A DNA stretch of 64,000 nt from the NCBI GenBank assembly GCA_030068075.1, contig CM057829.1, positions 81,645,132-81,709,131 of the forward strand. The letters are read 5' to 3'. The position numbers and the translations under genes were made by a program. The number at the start of each line of letters is the position of its first letter. Position 1 is the stretch's first letter. This document shows, piece by piece, positions 59,427-64,000 of the stretch. The notes below the pieces were generated by a model. It saw nothing but the letters and a program-made list of their open reading frames with translations. It was not told the origin of the DNA and made no database searches. Source of the DNA: Paguma larvata (taxonomy: Eukaryota; Chordata; Mammalia; Carnivora; Viverridae).

Positions 59427-60111
59427 GAAATACATATAACAACATGTTATCACAACATTAAGGAAAAAACCAGATGTGTGTATATATATATATACACGTG
59501 TGTGTGTGTGTGTTCTGTCATATAAATTTTACACAAATATATAAAACGTATGTTCATAAAAATATAAACTTTACTGTCTTGGGTGATGAGATTATAAGCC
59601 ATATTTAGATATGCCTTAACCTTAATCATATTCTACTTTGGAATAAAATGTGTTCTTTCAAAAGATAAGGCATAGAACTCTAAGGATGAGAGAAATGGGA
59701 CTTGGGGTGAAGTAGCTCACAGTAGCCAACAATCAGCCAGTAGCTAATGGTCAGCTGTGGCTTTTTGAAAACTAACATCATGTTAGAAAATATGAATAGG
59801 GAAATATCTGTGGTAATCATAAAATGTCATAACTGCACTGACTTTGCTCTGGTTGCTGTGCCGTGCAGTACAACAGTCTGCATATCAAAGGATAAGAGTC
59901 ATTTTGACAGGTGACTGAATGTTCACTGAAGGCATAGATGGATGATAAGCATATGGATACACTGTTCTTGAAGGAATAACTAAACAGACCGTACAATATA
60001 TTACCAGAGAGAGAGAGAAAGGAGAGAAGTTTCAATATATATCGAAGTACTAGTTGGTAAAATTTAGACTATAAAAAAAAATCAGGAAAAGGGAATTAAT
60101 TTAATTTAGTC
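59427..60111. other. AT-rich intergenic sequence with an AT/GT simple repeat
   Basis: A 'tgtgtatatatatatatacacgtgtgtgtgtg' tract lies at about 59,476-59,513. No gene recognised. Confidence 0.5.
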
Positions 60112-60359
60112 TATATTTTCTTTTTTCTTTTTTTTTTAACATTTAATTTATTATTGAGAGACAGAGAGAGACAGAGCATGAGCAGGGGAGGGGCAGAGAG
60201 ACAGGGAGACACAGAATCTGAAGGAGGCTCCAGGCTCTGAGCTGTCAGCACAGAGCCCGATGTGGGCCTCGAACTCACAAACTGCGAGATCATGAGCTGA
60301 GCCGAAGTTGGACACTCAACAGACTGAGCCACCCAGGCGCCCCATATATTTTCTTTTTT
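60112..60359 (-). mobile_element. Felid SINE, minus strand, with perfect 15-bp duplications
   Basis: Insertion 60,127-60,344. TATATTTTCTTTTTT is exact at 60,112-60,126 and 60,345-60,359. The body is close to the family pattern ('ggctccaggctctgagctgtcagcacagagcccgatg', 'gactgagccacccaggcgcccc'), so probably a younger copy. Confidence 0.96.
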
Positions 60360-61640
60360 GATATTAACCTTTATTTTGCCTCAACTTGCTTATATTTTCC
60401 TCCAGACCTAGCTGAAATAATGATTCAGAGAAGAACAGCGGAATATAAAACCAAGTTTCGGAGCCATAAGATGAGAACTACAGACATATCAACAATCTAC
60501 ATTCTACCACAGTTTGTAAGACATAAGAAAAACTGGAGTAGAAAACTATCTTGTTCTTGATGTGTAACATAATGATGTGTCTGTATGTAATTATTTTATT
60601 ATACACTAAATAATTCCAGACTTAGGCATAAATCCCTTCGAGTTTAATTCAGCTGTTTGGGTATCCTTAAACAAATCAAAATCCCCTATCTAAATGTCAT
60701 ACTAAGAAGCAATATCAAATCTAGGTTATTTGTGTTAGGATAGGATGGTATTATGTGGTTTTAGCTTAATAACACGTACACCCTTATGTATACATTCAAT
60801 TCCCGATCCCTATTTCCACTTCTTTCTTATGTATCTTAATATCTGTTCTTCTTCTTGTATGGCATTAGAGGTAGGTTGAAATCTTTTCTTTTAAGAACTA
60901 TGCAATAAAAGCTAATCCACCTAAGGTGTTCTCCAGTCTATAGCCATGAGGGGATTAAATTTGTTAAAAATTTTAGGCCTTTCATTCCTAAAATATATAA
61001 CTTGTTTAGTGGACCACTCAATACAAAATGACCTGAACCTATAAAGAAGCATAAATTAGAAACATAGAAGCTCCTTCCCAATTAAAATAAAAACTATAGT
61101 TTGTGACAAAAAGACAATAAACTTTCCAATTACTTAAAATCCATATGTGCAAATTACGTTATTTATGAAATATAGCATTACATATGATTCCTCTTTATTA
61201 ACCCTACGTTTTAGGAAAATTTTTTGTAAACTCTATCATAGCTAGAATGATGTTCTCGAAGTCAAAGATACTAATATTTTTGATTAATAGAAAAAGAAAT
61301 ATTCCTTATTAAGAAAACCAAAGAACAATCAATTTTAGCTATATTTGTCCTTGAGGATTTACAGAAATAGTCTTAGATGATTCACCCCATGGGGTCTGTG
61401 ATGATAACGTGATAGAACATTAAATTCTCATTTACCTTAAGTATTTCAACTGATTTGCCTTTCATCGTTTTTCATACATATTCTATATTAAACTAAATTC
61501 AAATAAGAATTTGAATTTGAATTTAATACATATTTCAAGTGAGAGTAGTAAATAGAGGTTGGGAGCAGAAACAGGCATGAAGAGAACGCAGAGGAGGTGT
61601 GCATTCCCAAATGGCTACAGCTCAGCCAAGAGTTCAAATC
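60360..61640. other. AT-rich intergenic sequence, nothing recognised
   Basis: No repeat or gene that I can name. A short 'gaatttgaatttgaatttaat' tandem lies at 61,508-61,525. Confidence 0.45.
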
Positions 61641-61888
61641 AAAATGTCTTATAGGAGCACCTGGACTGACTCAGTTGGTTGAGTGTCTGACTTCAGCTCA
61701 GGTCATGATCTCATGGTTCGTGAGTTCAAGCCCCACGTTGGGCTCTGTGCTGACAACCCAGAGCCTAGAGCTTGCTTCCGATTCTGTCTCTCCCTCTTTC
61801 TCTGCCCCTCCCCCGCTCATGCTCGCTCTCTCTCACAGAAATAAATAAGACATTAAATGTTTTTTTTTTTAATTAAAAACATCTTGTA
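61641..61888 (+). mobile_element. Felid SINE, plus strand
   Basis: Insertion about 61,654-61,875 with AAAATGTCTTATA (61,641-61,653) and AAAACATCTTGTA (61,876-61,888) agreeing at 11 of 13 bases. Well-preserved body. The 83-codon open frame over it is incidental. Confidence 0.95.
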
Positions 61889-61919
61889 ATTTGGATACTG
61901 TTGAACTTTTACCATACGC

Positions 61920-61970
61920 TTTCTTTCTTTCTTTTCTTTTTCTTTTTCTTTTCTTTTTTTTTTTTTTTTG
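61920..61970. repeat. CT/T-rich simple repeat
   Basis: 'ctttctttcttttctttttctttttcttttc' followed by about 16 T. A pyrimidine tract shortly downstream of a SINE. Confidence 0.85.
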
Positions 61971-62574
61971 CCTTTTATAGTTTGGCCTGCATTTTCAACA
62001 AAACATTGTGATAGAATCACTTTTTCTTTGAGTTGATCTCCATTGTTTCTATAAAGATATAGTAAACTCTTGTTACCCTCGAAGAAAAAAAGAAATTCAA
62101 CAGGACCTTTGTTAAATCTAAAACAAATGGTTTTGTAAACTTAATACATAAAGGGATTTCTTCGGTGGAACTGTATTAAATTTGTGAAGAGAAGTAAGAG
62201 CATAAATAAAAATTAACAAATTATTTCAGCTTAGGTATAAATATCACTGATGAGTGAGAACTAGTGTATGGAATCTTTTAGCCAGCTGTACACAGGCGGC
62301 AATGACTGGTTGTCTTGGCAGCAAAGCGGGTGAAATAAGATGCACAGGTTTTGCAAAGTATAATTTCAGCAATTAAAAATAATATAAACCAAAAATTTAA
62401 ATTCCTATTCTCCCACAATCGCTGTTCTTATAATGCAGTTAGAAAAATGCATTGTGCTGTCACTGTTTCCTATAATGCAGGTAGAAATGACTATATCTCA
62501 GCCAAAACCAGCCTTAATTGTTTGCCTCGTCTTCTACAAACTTGCTACTCAAAATATTGTCTCTAGATGAGCAA

Positions 62575-62672
62575 CTGAGAAATGCAGAATCCCAGGCTCC
62601 AGAGATCTGAATTTTAACAGGCTCCACAAGGGATTCATATGCACACTAAATTGAGAAGAACTCAGTTTGGAA
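62575..62672 (+). mobile_element. MER5A-like hAT transposon fragment
   Basis: 'ctgagaaatgcagaatcccaggctccag', 'tgaattttaacaggctccacaagggattcatatgcacactaaattgagaagaac' follow the MER5A pattern closely. Confidence 0.78.
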
Positions 62673-64000
62673 AGTGTTGAGGAACACACTAATTCAATTT
62701 GTATAGCAAGTCTGAAACACCTAAATAATCTCACTTTTTGGTATTACATTCAAAATGTTTTTTCCCCCTAACTAAACTAATATTTCTCATGCAGTAGGGA
62801 GAAATGTAATCGGGAAGACATCTACCCTTTACATTTCAGGGCCCACAAAAGAAGTTCTCCGCCGGTGGTTCTTTCCTTTCCCGTCCTATTCTTGGCTCTG
62901 TTCTGCTCTGTGATGGCTGTTTCCACATGTCTGTGGGCTCCTTAGTCTGAATGTCTAAGCTCCAGGCACCCACTCCTACAAATAACCACCAATGGCCACC
63001 ATCAAATGGATGCACACTCCAATGACGGTGTCAGGCAGTAGACCTTGAGGATAGCTCGGGTTGCTCTTTCTAGACTCACAACACAGTTCCAGACAGGTGT
63101 GAGGTCCCAGGGAACATGGTGTTGGCTCCAGAGACTGGAGCAAAGCACAGTTACAGGAGGACCAGGCCAGGACTTGGAAAATATAACTTAGAAAACAACT
63201 CTTAAATTCAAGTTTGTTTCATTTTCCACAAACAGCCTGGTTTATAATGTATTTCACATTTATATCATCAGATACCCCATCATTTCTTACCAGACTATGC
63301 ATGAATACACTTCTAATCTTAAGTTTGTAGTTAAGCACTGAAACATAAGAATCAGGGATGAGATCAGTAGGGGAAATAAATCATGTTTCATAAAAGAACA
63401 ATAATAGGATACCAGAAACCCCTTCTCTCTTAAAGAGGCTATTTTAATTCTGAGCTCAACATTCATCATTTCTTTCCTAGACCTTTAGGAAAAAAACATA
63501 CACATCTAGATCTGAATATTAACATTCAGTAAATATTTAAATTAGTGCTGAAGCAGGGTATTCTGCAAGCCCATAGATTGTGCTCACTCATTCATAACTT
63601 CTTTCAGCTCTTTGCTTTGTGTCTTACGTCTAAACACTGATTTCTATAACTCTTAATATATTTACAATAAACGAAAAATCCTGGCTAAATAATTTTCTTT
63701 TTCTACAGAACTGAAATTAATTTCAGTTTGCCATGAGGAATGCAAACGTGTTGTGGACTTTTTTTGAAAAAGCAGGCAAAGCATAATGCTAATCAAAATT
63801 TTAACTGAATCAAAACACAAAACAGCTACTTTTATAATGTATTCAATCCCTAATTGAAATTCAACGTCGTTAAAAAATTAAAAATTTTAGATGCCATAAT
63901 TGCTTAAATAACCTTTTGTGCATTATATGTTCAATATTTGCCTGCATTAAAAAACATTTAACTGCTTAGTATTCAATCTCTTAGACACACTCTCAGCAAA
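62673..64000. other. Intergenic sequence to the window edge, nothing recognised
   Basis: 62,840-63,180 is GC-richer ('ctgttccacatgtctgtgggctcc'-type) and may be an unassigned old repeat. No gene signal. Confidence 0.4.

Overview
This window looks like an intergenic stretch of a cat-family (Felidae, or at least feliform carnivore) nuclear genome. The main evidence is about 20 copies or fragments of a tRNA-derived SINE on both strands. Each has a head resembling GGGGCACCTGGGTGGCTCAG, a central 'ctgtgctgacagctcagagcctgg' type body, a CT-rich stretch and an AAAAATAAATAAACATT tail, which is the felid form of the carnivore CAN-SINE. The DNA is AT-rich, and no frame shows convincing host protein-coding structure. 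The longest open frame is 165 codons and resembles nothing I recognise. I support no host gene, tRNA, rRNA or CRISPR array.

Layout: 1-150 is an L1 ORF2 fragment. About 1,198-7,526 is a degenerate class I (gamma-like) endogenous retrovirus: 5' LTR, proline-like primer-binding site, long leader, broken gag, broken protease, then a short remnant in place of most of pol and env, a polypurine tract and the 3' LTR. 7.5-11 kb is mostly unassigned sequence with a 30-bp SINE-head insertion. 11,054-11,745 (minus) and 13,118-13,651 (plus) are two LTRs of a second ERV family facing each other. The plus copy sits inside an older MLT1 (MaLR) element and has a perfect 5-bp target duplication. 16-24 kb holds an L1 3' end, SINEs, a MaLR LTR and a mosaic of L1 pieces. 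26-38 kb carries MIR, L1 3' ends, an MLT1 LTR, MER5A, L2 and a mariner-like fragment among unassigned AT-rich sequence. 38.8-43.3 kb is largely free of recognisable repeats. 44.4-50.3 kb is a minus-strand L1 cluster broken by four SINEs. 51-64 kb has further SINEs, including a nested opposed pair at 58.9-59.4 kb, plus L2 and MER5A scraps.

There is no operon or pathway. The structure is a layered history of insertions: old MIR/L2/MER5/MaLR, then old L1s and ERVs, then lineage-specific SINEs, many still with readable target-site duplications. I found no clear new biological system. The best leads are a 30-bp SINE-head insertion flanked by duplications, the facing LTR pair, the rearranged leading edge of the 5' LTR, the nested SINE hairpin, and two compact unique blocks (15.4 and 24.6 kb) that might be regulatory. 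Family names come from recognition by eye, not from a database search.
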